This document shows, one piece after another, positions 1 through 32,999 of a stretch of DNA of 64,000 nucleotides (positions within the stretch are counted from its first letter, which is position 1; the number at the start of each line of letters is the position of its first letter). The notes under the pieces are model-generated. The model did not search any database. It saw only the letters and a program-made list of their open reading frames with translations, and was not told the origin of the DNA. The position numbers and the translations under genes were made by a program. This DNA comes from Hirudo medicinalis (lineage: Eukaryota > Annelida > Clitellata > Hirudinida > Hirudinidae), in the NCBI GenBank assembly GCA_011800805.1, contig MPNW01000415.1:65290-129289 (forward strand), written 5' to 3'.

Positions 1-813
1 AAAAATTGAAACATCTTGAATAATAAAATGACTTAAAATTACTCAAATTAAATTTTTTTCGAACTGCTTAAAACTCACAAGAAACAGCGTGTTAATCGGT
101 TGCATTCAATCAATTTCAACCAACTTTAATCAAATAATTGAATTGAAATCAGTAATTTCATTTTCTGAGAAACATACATTTGCTGGTAATTATGCCGAAT
201 CGAACTACCAACGACATCCCCATAATTTTGCGTCGTTTTGATGAGAATGAATTGAGATACTTTAATGAATAATTTGTTTCTTACAAATCAATAATCATTT
301 CATTATTAACCCATTACAACATTATTAACATAATTGTGGTAAAATTTAATGCCATCAACAATGATCAACATAATCAATAAGTTTATGAAGCTATCCTAAT
401 AAAACTTGTTCGATAAAGAAATACTTGCTGCTTGTAGGTTACAAATGGTAGGTTAACGTAATTAATAACGTAATTATTAAAAATCAATTTCATTTCTGAT
501 ATTGTTAAAACCTCGCATATTTTCTTGCATAAAGTGAAATCAAAGAACAAAGTGCTTAATTATTAATATTTATTATTAAGTTATTATATTAATTTTGACT
601 TAATATGATTAATTAACCTCTATTATAAAATTGTTAGCCAAAAGAAAATCATTTTCACGTTTCAGTAATCATTGAATCTTGCGCAAGAATCATGATGATG
701 CTTTTTCTATACTTTTTAACCAAATCAAATATGTTTTTTTTTAATTATTTTAACAATTTCATATTCATTTAATAATAATCATAATAATAATAATAATAAT
801 AAAATATTTTTCA

Positions 814-8831
<8,018 letters not shown>

Positions 8832-9565
8832 TTTGTGTCTGACGACATGTAGCATCGCCTTAAATTCACTAAAGTCCTCACGATGTCGAGAAAATATGCA
8901 CAACAACCTTTGGACTGTTTATCAAGCGGTAGTGTGCTGTGGTGTGATTTCAAATGGATTTCGTAATTTAAATTGCAAGTTGATTTAGATATAAAATTTG
9001 AGACAGTTAATACAATGAAAATGTTATAATGTGATAATAAAATAGCTTACACAAAATTAGTTTTGTTCGTTTGTATTTTTTTCTTTAATAATAAAAAATA
9101 TTTATTTGCAGGCGTGATGAAAACATGGTTTTTGGAATTTGGAATGAAAGAATTTAATACAAAGTGGAAGGAATGGAACTTTGGAAATTTTAAAAACTTC
9201 CTTCTTCACTTGTTAATTCATGAAAATTCTCCAGAATTTTGTAATTTTTTGCTTTCACTTTAAGTAAAACTTAACATTATCGTCAAATTTGATTGATAAT
9301 TTGCGACCTCTAATTCGTGTAAATAAAGCGATTTACAATTCTGCGACTTGCATCCCTCAGTCTGCCGCTATAATTGCGTGAAAAACGCGGATTAATTTCT
9401 TTTCTTCCACTTTTTTGTCTAATTTTTGTACTGCTTTAACAGCGCGGCCTTTGGGTTGAGAACCACTGATTTAGATGAAATACTTTTAAGAAATTGAAGA
9501 CACAAATCGGAAAAAAAAGGCCAAAAAGAAGATAGTTGTAAATAAAAAGCTTGAAAATAAAATAA

Positions 9566-9598
<33 letters not shown>

Positions 9599-10855
9599 TA
9601 AATAATAATATCTATTAAATATTCAATGAAGTCCATGCACAGCTTCAAAATGACCAAATTAATTTTTGTTGTTTGCTTCTCGCCAAAAATCAGCTGGGGA
9701 GCAACAGGAATCAGAGGACCAATTTATATATCTATAAATGCCGACGATGAGAAAGAATTCTTATTTCCGCAAATTGAAAGATTTAATATGTTTCATAAAG
9801 AAGCCATATCTCTAAAACCCGTTAACCTGGAATCGAACACGTTACTACCATAACTAAACATTAAAAAAATACAGGCAGAATCAACATTCCTGGCATTTGC
9901 GAAATTCTGAAAAGTGAGTCTAAATATTTAACGAGGTCCTTGGACAGGATTTGCGTAGTTTTAGTGGTTATATTTATGCAGACAGACTCATAGGACATTT
10001 TAAATCATCCTCATTACATATCTAAATGGCCTTCATCGTAAGAGGGATGCAGTTTATTAATGAATGTCACAAGTTAATTTTTAGAGAAATAAATGGGAAT
10101 ATTATAATATAAATCTATTACTACAACAGGAAATATTTAAAAATTTCTTACATGTCAAATAACATTGAAACTCGTTTTATTACAGAGTCATTAATAGTTT
10201 AATGATTGATCATTATGTGATAGCAAAGGCTAAATCATTGGAGGGCCTTTAAACGCTTTAAATATGAGCCTGTGAACCGAAAACGACTTGAGGGTCCACC
10301 GTCCATGTTTATGGACCCAAGGAGAAATTAAAGATGTGACGAGCCCGCGTTATTTCTTCTTAGAATTTAAAAAGAGTTCGATTTACTGTTAACGAATACC
10401 CAGATTTACTTGAAATCTCATGTTTAGGTTCTGCTGGATGTATCAACAATAGTTTGAAATTCAGACTTTATTCTGAATTCTTAGAATTTGTAACATGCTT
10501 AATCCAATTCTAAAATAAAATGTTCGCTCTACCTCCTAAAAAAAAATAATATATCGGTTTTCAAGGCGTATGGCTTTTAGAAACGTAGCTTTCACATCCA
10601 AATCGATTAAGCTTAGGTGGTCAAGCTCGTTTAGTCACTTCGTCATCCTAAGAACCGTAGAAATTATAATAAAACCAATATTTTACTTGAAAGAATGTAA
10701 TACTATTCATGTGAATGAATGTTTTTAAGGACGCCTTATTGTATAAAGTCGTGCGGCTCTGTTGCACGTCGTTAGAACGAGATCGTTTATGCGCAACACA
10801 AGGCTACGTTACACGACTAGCGAGAAATAACATTTCATTTCATATTTTTGCAACC
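8832..10855. other. Intergenic region between divergent ACE and PHTF genes
   Basis: About 2 kb between the two divergent start codons, presumably holding both promoters and 5' UTRs. I see no clear TATA box. It contains one hAT-type terminal sequence near 9453 and an (AAT)n tract at about 9570-9600. A 75-codon ORF at 9626-9853 resembles nothing I recognise. Confidence 0.5.
9453..9468 (-). mobile_element. Solo hAT-type terminal sequence
   Basis: GGGTTGAGAACCACTG is the reverse complement of the CAGTGGTTCTCAACCC end typical of Charlie/Tip100-type hAT MITEs, and it is preceded by the usual GCGCGGCC-rich subterminal bases. I did not find the opposite end, so this is either a solo end or a heavily decayed element. 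Confidence 0.5.
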
Positions 10856-23556
<12,701 letters not shown>

Positions 23557-24030
23557 GGTTCCGAGCGTCGAGCGGCCTCGTTCAGAGATCTCGTCTCCGT
23601 AGCTAAATTTCTTTAGTCTTCGTTTGCATATCACAAGGACGCGTGCCGAGGCGAGCCGAGTCTCGTTTCTGGTCGCTCGGAGAGGGGATCACCTTCGGAA
23701 GTCTTAAATTATTCGAACTCGGATGGTCGTGTTTGTCCGTTCAGTTTTCGTCCGCTTATGATTTCGATCGACTTGTTTGTTTTGAATTTTGATCGTCCAC
23801 ATCTGCTCAACATGCTTCCATAGCAGGGCCGTGCCATTCTCTTGCGTCCTGTTCGGCGATCTGAACCCGGCTCACGAGATTTTACATTTTTTAGGAACAT
23901 CCGTGCTCTGTTTTGCGAGATGCTTTTATAGTTTTATTTTGTTTTGAAACAAAGACAAATGTCGTTCAGTCAACATCTCTCTGCTAAAGAAGACCTGCCA
24001 TGGCTTCGATTCTTTTATAATTCGGGCGAT

Positions 24031-24036
24031 TTTATT
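24031..24036 (-). terminator. Candidate polyadenylation signal for MAP9
   Basis: TTTATT on the + strand is AATAAA on the minus strand, about 290 bases past the MAP9 stop. A chance match is quite possible in such AT-rich DNA. Confidence 0.3.
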
Positions 24037-24328
24037 TTACTATATTTTAAGTTTGTTCTTGTATGTCTGTGCATGCACGTTAGCCATGTTAGCCATGTTA
24101 GCCGTGTTACATTTTTCAGGGTACGACAATCACGGTGTACGAGTCAAATTGTCATGTTAAGCCGTCGATCGCTATCAAAGGCCGATTACCTCATTTGTTG
24201 TTTGAAAGTGAATTTCAAATTGTTCGGGGATGTAAAACAATACTCAAATACAGTTTAATTGTTAACAAACAAGAACATTATTGGCAGATTTGTGCTGGAA
24301 ATTATGGTGGAAAATTTGGATTGCTCGA

Positions 24329-27300
24329 TCAGACCGGTCGTGCACTGGAACTCGAAGGTCGCCATGGTTTCTTTCCTGTGTCATAACTGGAATATCTTCT
24401 CAGCTTGCTCTTGTATTCATCTTCTTTTTCTTGTTGCAGCTACAACTCAAGAAATTGCAACCTTTAATCGTATGACATGTGTTAAGTTAGTTATAATTGT
24501 AACTAGTGGTTTATTTATTCATTTCATAATATTCAGTCGTTCAGATAAAGACATCTTTCCATTAATGAGGCATAATGATCTTAATTACTGTCGCCTCACC
24601 TTTCGGTCGCACCACTCCAGGTAGCTTTCCATGGCTTTCCTTTCCCTGTTCTCCTTTTCTTTCCTCTTCAACTCTTCGCCCTTCATCGTGAGCGACTTCA
24701 CGTCTTGCGATGACTTTGCCAACACCGAGTCCTTTTTCTTCTTCCTGTATTTTTAAGGCCGTGTAATTGATGTGCCACTAAATGCCACAACTGACTTTAT
24801 TATTTAAATATGTTTTAGTCTCTTGGCATGGTGGGTGTTCTAATTACAGTAGCCAGGTTGACCAGATATCAGATATGCTTTTGGCCACAAGACATCTGTG
24901 GGCTTATAATTTCATGTAGGCCAGAATGCAGCAGTAGTTGTCTTAGTGGTTCACTTTAGCATGCTCCTTGTTAGCCATTTTCTTCCTTAAAACTCTTTTC
25001 ATCTTAATTTTGGCTTAATTGAGAGCTCTGAGAAAGTTCTATCTAAAGTTCCAAATTCTATGAATTCTGAAACTTTTTAACATCGTAATTGATTCAAACT
25101 TAATTTGTGAAAATTCTTTTGGAAAAGTTGTGAATCCATTCGAGTAGATTTTGACTCTGAACATGTTGGATGGTAAAGTGATTTTGCATCTGATTGCTCC
25201 TTATTCGTTTGACAAATATTGTGCAACTAACATTGCCTCGGCTGTTTTGTTCCGTGCGGAGAAATGTCATCGAAATATCTAACAACTGTGTTTTAACATT
25301 CGTCTGTTTTGAAGTAATTCAACGTTGCAAAACATCCTTTTTGATAAAAAGTTGCTGGCTTAAATAAATTGAGTGAATTATTTTTAGAAAATCTTTTATT
25401 TTGTCAAAGATTGGCAGCGACATGGGGAAAGACCTCTCGGATAATGAGCATAACGTTGGACATTACATTTTATAAACCTGGTTAATTGTTCATCGCCAAT
25501 TGCATAGATAGTTAGGTGATCAACTTAAACATTCAATTTGGTTAATTAAGTTAATTAGAATTTGATGACAACTTAAGTGGATTGTTGAACAGTTGTAATA
25601 GTTGTAGTGAATGACTAGCTTTGAATAGTGACTTAATAATTAATGACAATTTACCAGGCTTCAAAGAACTTTTCAGCCTCCTCTTTCTTCTCCTTTCCTT
25701 TGTTCTTCTCTGCATTTTCTTTCTTCATTTTCTCCTTCACCTTCCTCCTGAGGATGTCCTTCAAAACACTTTCCTTCGATTCCTTCCACTTTGCGAACAT
25801 CTGTAGTCGGGGTTTGTTTTTGTTGAGTGCTTTACGCGAAGATTTAATTCGTAATTAAATTAAACTGATGGTAAACTCATTTAGATAATATACAATTATA
25901 CATAATAATAATAGTAAAAATGATGATGATGATGATGATATGAATAATAATATGATATTCGTTATCAGCTGAAATACCATTAAATGCTGACCATCACTTT
26001 GTTGTTAAATTGAGATCTCAGGAAATGAGAGTTGCATGCAATCTAAAAACTGAATATACATTTCTGACATGTCTAGGTTAGTTCATGTTTTATGAGGAAC
26101 TGACATATTTAAGTAATGCTAAATTTATTCAGCGGTTAGCAGAGGGGATGAATGCATTTGCAAGCTTAATCAATTTAATTGTCGAGAAAATAATTATAAA
26201 TATAATTATTGTAAATAGTAAGAATAATAAAAAATAAAATTATAATTAATACTTATAAAGTCATGACATCACTCAGAATCTCCTGAGAATATGACACACC
26301 AGTTCCCCATCTTTCTTCTTCTGCATCATTTCATCTTTCTCCCTCTTCATCTTCTGCTCCTCCTCTCTTTTCTTCTTTTTCTTCTCTTCAATCAATCCCT
26401 TCTTGCTCCTTTTCCAGGCTTCAAAGTTTGCCTTGGAATCTTCCAGTTTCTCCTCCCTCTCCTGAAATTTAAATTAATTAATTAATTAATAATTCAAAAT
26501 TAAATTTACCTGACATTGGAAAAGCTACAACATTTGTAATGTCATGTAACAACAATATGCATACATTCAACAAAATATTTGTTGCAAATAAATGAAAATT
26601 ATAAAAATAATTAATTAATAAATTAAGAAATAAATGTAAAGTTTGATCTTAACAATTTCACATTCTGCTGCAGGTGCAATTGCAATTGGCTCGACTTTTG
26701 AGTGCCTTATGCATCCGTCGGATGTGATCAACCTACCACTTACATGGCGCCCACCTGGTTTATAATATTCATGAATATATTTTTAATCATTCAAACTGCT
26801 CATAAAATGTTTCAACCTTCTTCAACTTCAGCTCAAGCTCTTTTTTCTGTTTTTCTTCAATTTTCATCTTCTTCAGTCTCTGAGTAGCGATCTTGTTCCA
26901 CTCGTTGAACACGAGGTACCTGATGGCATCCGTCGAGGTGGCACTGCTCAAGTCCTCCAACTTTGGAGGTTCACCCAGGTATCTGGACTTAACCTCCTTC
27001 AAGACTGATGCAAGCTTGTAATGCGATGACCTGATGATGATGATGATGATGATGAAGAATCAATGCAATTAATTTTAGCTCCTTTTGAATCGTTTTTTTT
27101 TAATAATCTTCCAAGTCCCAAATGAATCCAACTCACACTGGTTTCAACTTGGAAGCAGTTCTCGTTTTATAAATTGTTGCCATGGAAACAGGTTGACCTT
27201 CCTGTGCGCGCTTGACGTCACTGATGACGTCATCGAGTAGTTTTGATGATGATTTTTTGATGTCTTCTGTCCTGAAATCATGCAGAAACAATAAATTTTG

Positions 27301-29415
27301 TGATGAATCAAGTTGTGCCTTTTTTTTTAAGTAAACGTTAATAAACTGCCTCCTAACCAAGTATCTCTAATCATTTGGATACATTTGAATAGTAACATTT
27401 TGTAATTATTTACGAGCACAAAAATTTAAAGTGGAACGTTTGTAGCACTGCACAAATGTTGTTGTAGACATGCAGAGCAACATTTGATTGGTTGAATTTT
27501 GCTCACCTGCTGCTGCTTCTGCTGCCAGGTTCTCTCAAGAAGCTCCTGCAAACTGAGGTGTCTGACTCGGATGACGAGCCCTGAGATCGAGTAATTAATT
27601 AAGTTTTACTCGAGTTTGTTAATCGACACTGAAATTAATTAACCTATCAGTATTTATCTAGATATTTATTTTAAAAATAATGCACATGAATGCAAGTGAT
27701 TGCGTCAAACAATCTCACAACCTTGATGAGTCCTGGGATGTTAAGTTGAAGTTAATCTAGTAACATGTCATTCATAATTGCACTAAAAACATTCCCATAA
27801 CAATTCAAATGTCTTGAATTACTATGCATCTAGTTTATTTTAATAAATTTCTATTGACCATCTGAAAACAAGCAACAAACCCTGGAAATCTTAGAACTTG
27901 ACCTTTCACTGACAAGTTCCTCGAGACTCTCAGAAACATTTTTCTTGATGGAATTCAAATTCTTCTGCTTCAAAATGGATTTCCTAGGAGTGATTTGAAC
28001 CTCACCAAGGGAGTGTTTTTTAGATTTTGCAGCCTTTTCATTTTGCTTTCTGTCTTCTTTCTTTCCTTCATGAGTCAAATCAGACTTGTGGCTTTCAATG
28101 CTCGACGACCGACTCCCAGTCAGATTCTCTTTCAATGAGGCACTCGATCGTCTGCTGCTCTTCCCACCAACTGAAGAATTTCTACTCTCAGTTGATGATT
28201 TTCTGTTCTCAATTTTTTGATGTTTTAATGTTTCCCTATCAATTTCATCATCACACCAAACTCGAGAATTCTTATCACTCGAATGTGTGCTGTTATCCGA
28301 AATAACAGAAGATTTCCTCCTGCTATTCAAGGACTTTAACGAATGTTTGTTCAAAGAAATATCATTCTTCATGTCAGGAGTTCCATCAAATTCATGGTTC
28401 GAGTATTTTCTCTCCTTTTTGTAAGATCCGCTCTCCTCGACTGACAACTTTCTGAAGGAATTTCTTCTGGAGCTCAGAGGCTTTTCACCATCCATTTCAG
28501 TTTGTGCTGGTTTCTTTTTGGTATCTTTGGAATGCACTTTTACTTCTCCCGAAGATGATTTTCTTGGGGTTGAGAATTCATTTTTGTCATCATTTTTGTT
28601 TCTAATCAAAGGGGATGAATGTTCTTCTGATTTTTCAGAATCAATGGAAGTCTCTCTTTTCATTTTTCTCAGTATTTTCAATTTATTTTCTTTTCCTTGA
28701 TTTTCTAAGTTGTCCATTTCCCTTGTGCTTGATTGAGACATTTTCCTTTCACCATTTGATCTAAAAGATTAGGTTTTAATCATTTGAAATGTTTGAATGA
28801 ATTCAGAGGAATGCACCTTTAATTGGGGGAATGTAAACTGTTTAGTAGCTTAATTCACAATTTTTGTGAACAAGAAATAATGTGTTAAATCTGAGAAATT
28901 GTAATTTAGCATTGATAATAAATAAACAAATAAGAGTCTTTATAATTTACGAATTTTATTTTAAGAATGGAATTTAGTGAAAGTTTAAATTTTAATTGAC
29001 ACTCTTTAACACATCGACAGACTTTGAAGTAGACATTTTCTGAGCGATTTGAGTTTCTTCAGTAAACTTTCTAGGTGTTGAATATTTGCTGGATGGATTG
29101 CTCCTTTCACCTGCAATCACATTTATTCACAAAAATAAACAATTACAGCTATTAATAACTAAAATAAGTGTTACTGACTATCTTTTGATTGCTGCTTCAT
29201 GAGCTTCTTGAATTTATGCTTTTTTGTGAACATCTGCTCGTCGTCATCATCATCGTCATCATTGCCTGAAGAATTCTTATCTGTGTCTTCTAAACTGGAC
29301 CTGCAGACATCAAACTTTGAAATCAATCTTTCTTAAACAGTCTCATTATAAAAAGAAATTACCCTTCCAGAAAATCTAAGTCTTCTCTTTTATAGGTTTT
29401 CTTAAATGAGCTCAT
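24329..29415 (-). CDS. MAP9: MAP9 (ASAP) microtubule-associated protein homologue, 11 exons
   Basis: Homologue of microtubule-associated protein 9, which binds and stabilises spindle and ciliary microtubules. Exons (minus order): 29415-29363, 29300-29179, 29110-about 29023, 28760-27881, 27580-27507, 27271-27137, 27030-26817, 26461-26300, 25800-25655, 24744-24600, 24439-24329; about 709 residues (human 647). The start exon reads MSSFKKTYKREDLDFLEG. A long Ser/Lys/Glu-rich disordered exon (27881-28760) is followed by SSHYKLASVL, which aligns with the SSHYLGTLKVL block of human MAP9, then by repeated charged coiled-coil segments each with an aromatic core (FNEWNK, FEAWKRSKK, MFAKWKESK, YLEWCDRK). 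The last exon ends KKPWRPSSSSARPV, parallel to the Pro/Trp-rich human tail. The exon 3 donor is uncertain because two phase-compatible GTs exist. The gene lies tail to tail with PHTF, 772 bp between stop codons, so the 3' UTRs may overlap. Confidence 0.9.
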
Positions 29416-31170
29416 TTAGTTCTATATTATTCGTCCTTGCAAAATCCTTGCAGGTTGATATAATGTCACTTAAAAGTTAATTGACTTAGTACTTAATCAT
29501 GTTGAAAGCTGAATAACAATAGAAAATGCCTTCCAGAGTTAATCTATAAAATATTTAATCTGAGATTTGCACAGAAATGCAAAAACCCGTCCAATACAGC
29601 TAATCCAAGTCGTATTATTTTCCTTAGCAACCATGTCTAGGTGTTGCATTTCACGATTGACTTTCTAATACCGCATTTTTTATGCTTATTAAATTAATAC
29701 TAATTTAACATAACTCAATATTAATTTCAATAAATTACTTTTGTTAACGTTAAATAATAAATAACAGATTACTTTACCAACTTAGTGATCATCCATAAAA
29801 ACCTCCGCACAAAGGGAGTAGCCCAAAGTGGACTTTTGTGAAAGGGGGTGTTAAGACAATGTGGATGCCCGTGGATGTAGAAAATTTATGACAAATTGCG
29901 GATTTCTGCAAGGAAATCAAGTCAAGCCGAAAGTGGATAATGCGGTAAGGGGAGGGGAGAGGGGGAGGGGGATTAAAAATGCGCAAGTTTTGTGTTTTTT
30001 AACGATTACTAGAACGAAAAATAGGCCGAGGCTTTTTAACCCATACATTTTATACACTAAATATTCATGAGCTCAATGAAGGGAGGAGCTAGGTTTTGTC
30101 ACGAAAAGTGATGTGCCGCAACTTTCTTTTTAATTTAATTTATTGTTGCCTGTGATATAAAACTTGTACTATTTTTAATTAAATTATAACATTTAAATTA
30201 TTTCCACATGATAAAACGTAGGATTCAATAAATTAGCTAAAGTTGTTGTCATGACATCACTAGTTAACATTGCTTCCAAAACGAAATGAAAGTTTGAGAA
30301 CAATGCTCCGTCATGTAAATTTCAGAGAAGCCGTCACATAAATTAAAGCTGAAAACAATATTTAGAATATATGTCTCTTTATTGTCCAATACGTACACAT
30401 AACTTTAAGCAATCAGATGCTTTCTGATCTTTAAAGAATTACATCTATTTGAGTGTATCAAGTGTATCATTTAAATCTCACCATTGGCACGCAGGTTAGC
30501 TCAATGAGATGCGTTCCAGCATGCGGCGGTAATGGCAACAGTCGTTATGTGTCGTGTTCGCAACCCAGCCTGCATCACCAAGGAGCGCCATCGGCTATAA
30601 AAATTGCACAGCGATTACAAAGTGCTTTCACATCCTATTGCGATACATAAGGCACTCAAAGAGTCGGCTAAATGCAAATACGAATACCATCCATCGTCAG
30701 CACCATTGTTATCATCGCCACAACCACCGTCGCCATGTCGATCCAATCGACACATCGTTTGAAAAATATTAATTATCATTACTATCTCTGTAATCATCAA
30801 CACTACCATAGTCATCAACAAATACGCTGTGTTCTTCAACCCTTATCATCATCCGTCCGTCCATCCATCCGTCCATCCGTCCGTCCGTCCATCCATCCGT
30901 CCATCCGTCCGTCCATCTATGCAACGATTCACCCATTCATCATCAGTTACACATCAGTAAAATAAATTCACACAGCCACCAATCTATTTCTCCATCCAAC
31001 GTCTCGTTTCTTCCAACAAATATTATATTTACCCAATAATTTCCACACCCATCCATTCATTCAGCCATTAACCCAACCCACTCGTCCTTCCCTACCTCCC
31101 TCCCTATCTTTTTAATTTCCATCCATCCATCCATCCCTCCATCCATCCATCCATCCATCCATCCATCCAC
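29416..31170. other. Gene-poor intergenic region with CCAT/CCGT repeats
   Basis: No recognisable coding exon. It contains a SINE-like segment (30486-30660) and two tetranucleotide tracts: a CCGT/CCAT mixture at about 30848-30918 and CCAT at about 31111-31171. Short ORFs here are repeat artefacts or chance. Confidence 0.5.
30486..30625 (+). repeat. tRNA-derived SINE-like segment
   Basis: The segment from GCAGGTTAGCTCAATGAG to AACCCAGCCTGC has complementary ends (GCAGG/CCTGC). It also has an A-box-like TTAGCTCAATGAG and a B-box-like GTGTTCGCAACCC, the layout of a tRNA-like SINE head. It is followed by AAGGAGCGCCATCGGCTATAAAA, a tail similar to one at 22294-22312. The copy is degenerate, and a functional tRNA is unlikely. 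Confidence 0.5.
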
Positions 31171-31179
31171 GGTTCCATC

Positions 31180-31820
31180 CAGTGGCGGACTGGGAGATAG
31201 ATCTTTACCTGGAAATGTCAGCGTAGAGGCGGTACTCATACATCGAAGTCATATTTTATTTGTTATTCTGCAGTGTTCACTAATATAAATGTATATTGAT
31301 TTGCAATATAATTGTACTATAATAATACTAATAAAACAAAAAATGTCATATATTACGCTACAGAGTGAATAATGTTTAAATTATTGTTATAGTATTAATA
31401 TTTTATTTTATTTTCTGATCACCAAAAATAAGCAAACAAAACTAAAACACAAACATAACTGAAATGAAAAAGAAATGATGTCCAAAGGCAAAACCCCAAA
31501 TCCAAATTCACATCCCGCTACATAAAAGAATGATTTTTTAGAACAAACGAAATAAAAACCAAGATGAGAATGTGTTTGAGATAAAAACAAGAAATTAGCA
31601 GATATTTCAGGCCATGCTCCCCTGATTTTCAAAATCTAAGAAACAATAAATTAAATCTATTAAGAAGCCAACGGCGTAATTATTTTTCAAGAAATTGAGC
31701 GATTGCTAGGTTATTAAGAGGAAATCTTCAGTTGTTACTTGAAATATTATTTCATGCATGTTCCATAAGAAGGGCGCACCGGGAAAGCTCCCGGTTTCCC
31801 AGTGGGCCAGTCCGCTGTTG
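31180..31820. mobile_element. Non-autonomous hAT-like MITE with 8-bp target-site duplication
   Basis: A 641-bp unit with imperfect 14-bp terminal inverted repeats: CAGTGGCGGACTGG on the left, and CCAGTCCGCTGTTG on the right (reverse complement CAACAGCGGACTGG). It is flanked by GTTCCATC (31172-31179) and GTTCTATC (31821-31828), an 8-bp duplication with one mismatch, as hAT elements make. A stem-loop CCGGGA-AAGC-TCCCGG sits just inside the right end. It has no transposase. The CCAT repeat abuts the left duplication. Confidence 0.75.
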
Positions 31821-32340
31821 GTTCTATCAATTTCAAATTGATTTTCAATACTTCACCGTCAGTCCATTTCAGAAATTTTAAAGGCCACACAGTGTTTAAC
31901 TGTTTCTGAAGGTGTTTTAGCTGTGCAATCTTATCAAAGAGTTGAATAATTTCTAATCGAACGTTAAACTCTGATGTTTTCGATATAATTATTAATAATA
32001 AAAATATAGTTTTGTTGTTTCGTAATTCGAATAAAGTCGACATCCGCCCCTAGCGAATGGTTGCAAAAATCAGTCTTAGAACTTCTCGCTGATTCTATTC
32101 TATTCTAATTATTGTACATTTTTGTTGAAGATTTAATTTTGCCATACAATCTAACTAAGATCTGCTTGAAATGCAGCAGGATACCTTTGCTACAACGGAG
32201 GAGCGATACATAACATTGTTATTTTAGTTCTTAAAATAATTTTAGTTATAATTCTAGTTCTCGTGATAATTTTAATTCTAAAAATTCATAATTTTAGAAT
32301 TTCACATTAAACGTGGTTTAATCAAAACTATATTTCTTCA

Positions 32341-32990
32341 TTTCAAATTGAAATAATGTTTTATTGTCATCCTTCATTTGTGAAAAAAAGGCACGCATCT
32401 CCAAAGATTTGTGCATCCTGTTCCTTCTTCCACTTGTCACTATTCCATATAAAGAGAATATTATTTAACAAATGCTTGAGAGGCAGGAGCAGAAACAAGA
32501 TCCTCTGCTATTTTGGACAATATTGTTCCCTCTCGTTTGATCCAAAATCGCAATATATCTGTTTCAACAGTGTCACCTTCACAAAGGTAGCGGTTTAGTA
32601 ATGGTTCACTAATGTATCTGGAGAAGTTTACCGATGTGCTAGGTTATGAATTTCTTTTGATGGCCAGGAACCTAAACTTTTTAGATGCGATATGAGTTCC
32701 ATGTTCATCAGCTTCATTCAACGGATCATTAGATTTAATATGTTTTTAACGCAGCAATAAAGATCTTTGCTTCTTTGAGAAGGTTAACTAAAGCTGGATG
32801 AAAAAGAATATCTCTAAACAGGCTACAGCTGGTAGTGGAACAAAACCAACAGAATTAGGATCCGAAATACATTCGAAATTGTATTCAAAATTATATTCGA
32901 TATTGTATTCGAAATAATCCAAAACACTGCTCTCGTTTTTCTGCCAGCCAGATGAGAATGAAGCCATGCTTATTCGCCCGGCCAATCAAG
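32341..32990 (-). pseudogene. Decayed hAT-superfamily transposase (C-terminal part)
   Basis: Minus-strand translation in pieces gives the hAT C-terminal dimerisation region: SRYISEPLLNRYL, then LRFWIKREGTILSKIAEDLV followed by SAPASQAF. After a frame change it continues FSLYGIVTSGRRNRMHKSLEMRAF, in two overlapping parts matching the family pattern 'PaS..ERvFS ... RRNRL..sLEM'. In-frame stops and at least one frameshift show that it is dead. It lies about 500 bp right of the hAT MITE and could be an older related element; I could not locate its own termini. Confidence 0.72.
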
Positions 32991-32999
32991 AAAAAGAGT

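Noticed and set aside
8983..9476. ATTTAGAT at 8983-8990 and 9469-9476 as a target-site duplication for the hAT end at 9453
   Set aside because: The sequence following the left copy has no matching terminal repeat; chance repeat in AT-rich DNA.
9626..9853. 75-codon ORF between ACE and PHTF
   Set aside because: No recognisable family, no splice or promoter support, and a length expected by chance.
24135..24624. Overlapping + strand ORFs downstream of PHTF
   Set aside because: They are antisense to the last two MAP9 exons and show no own homology.
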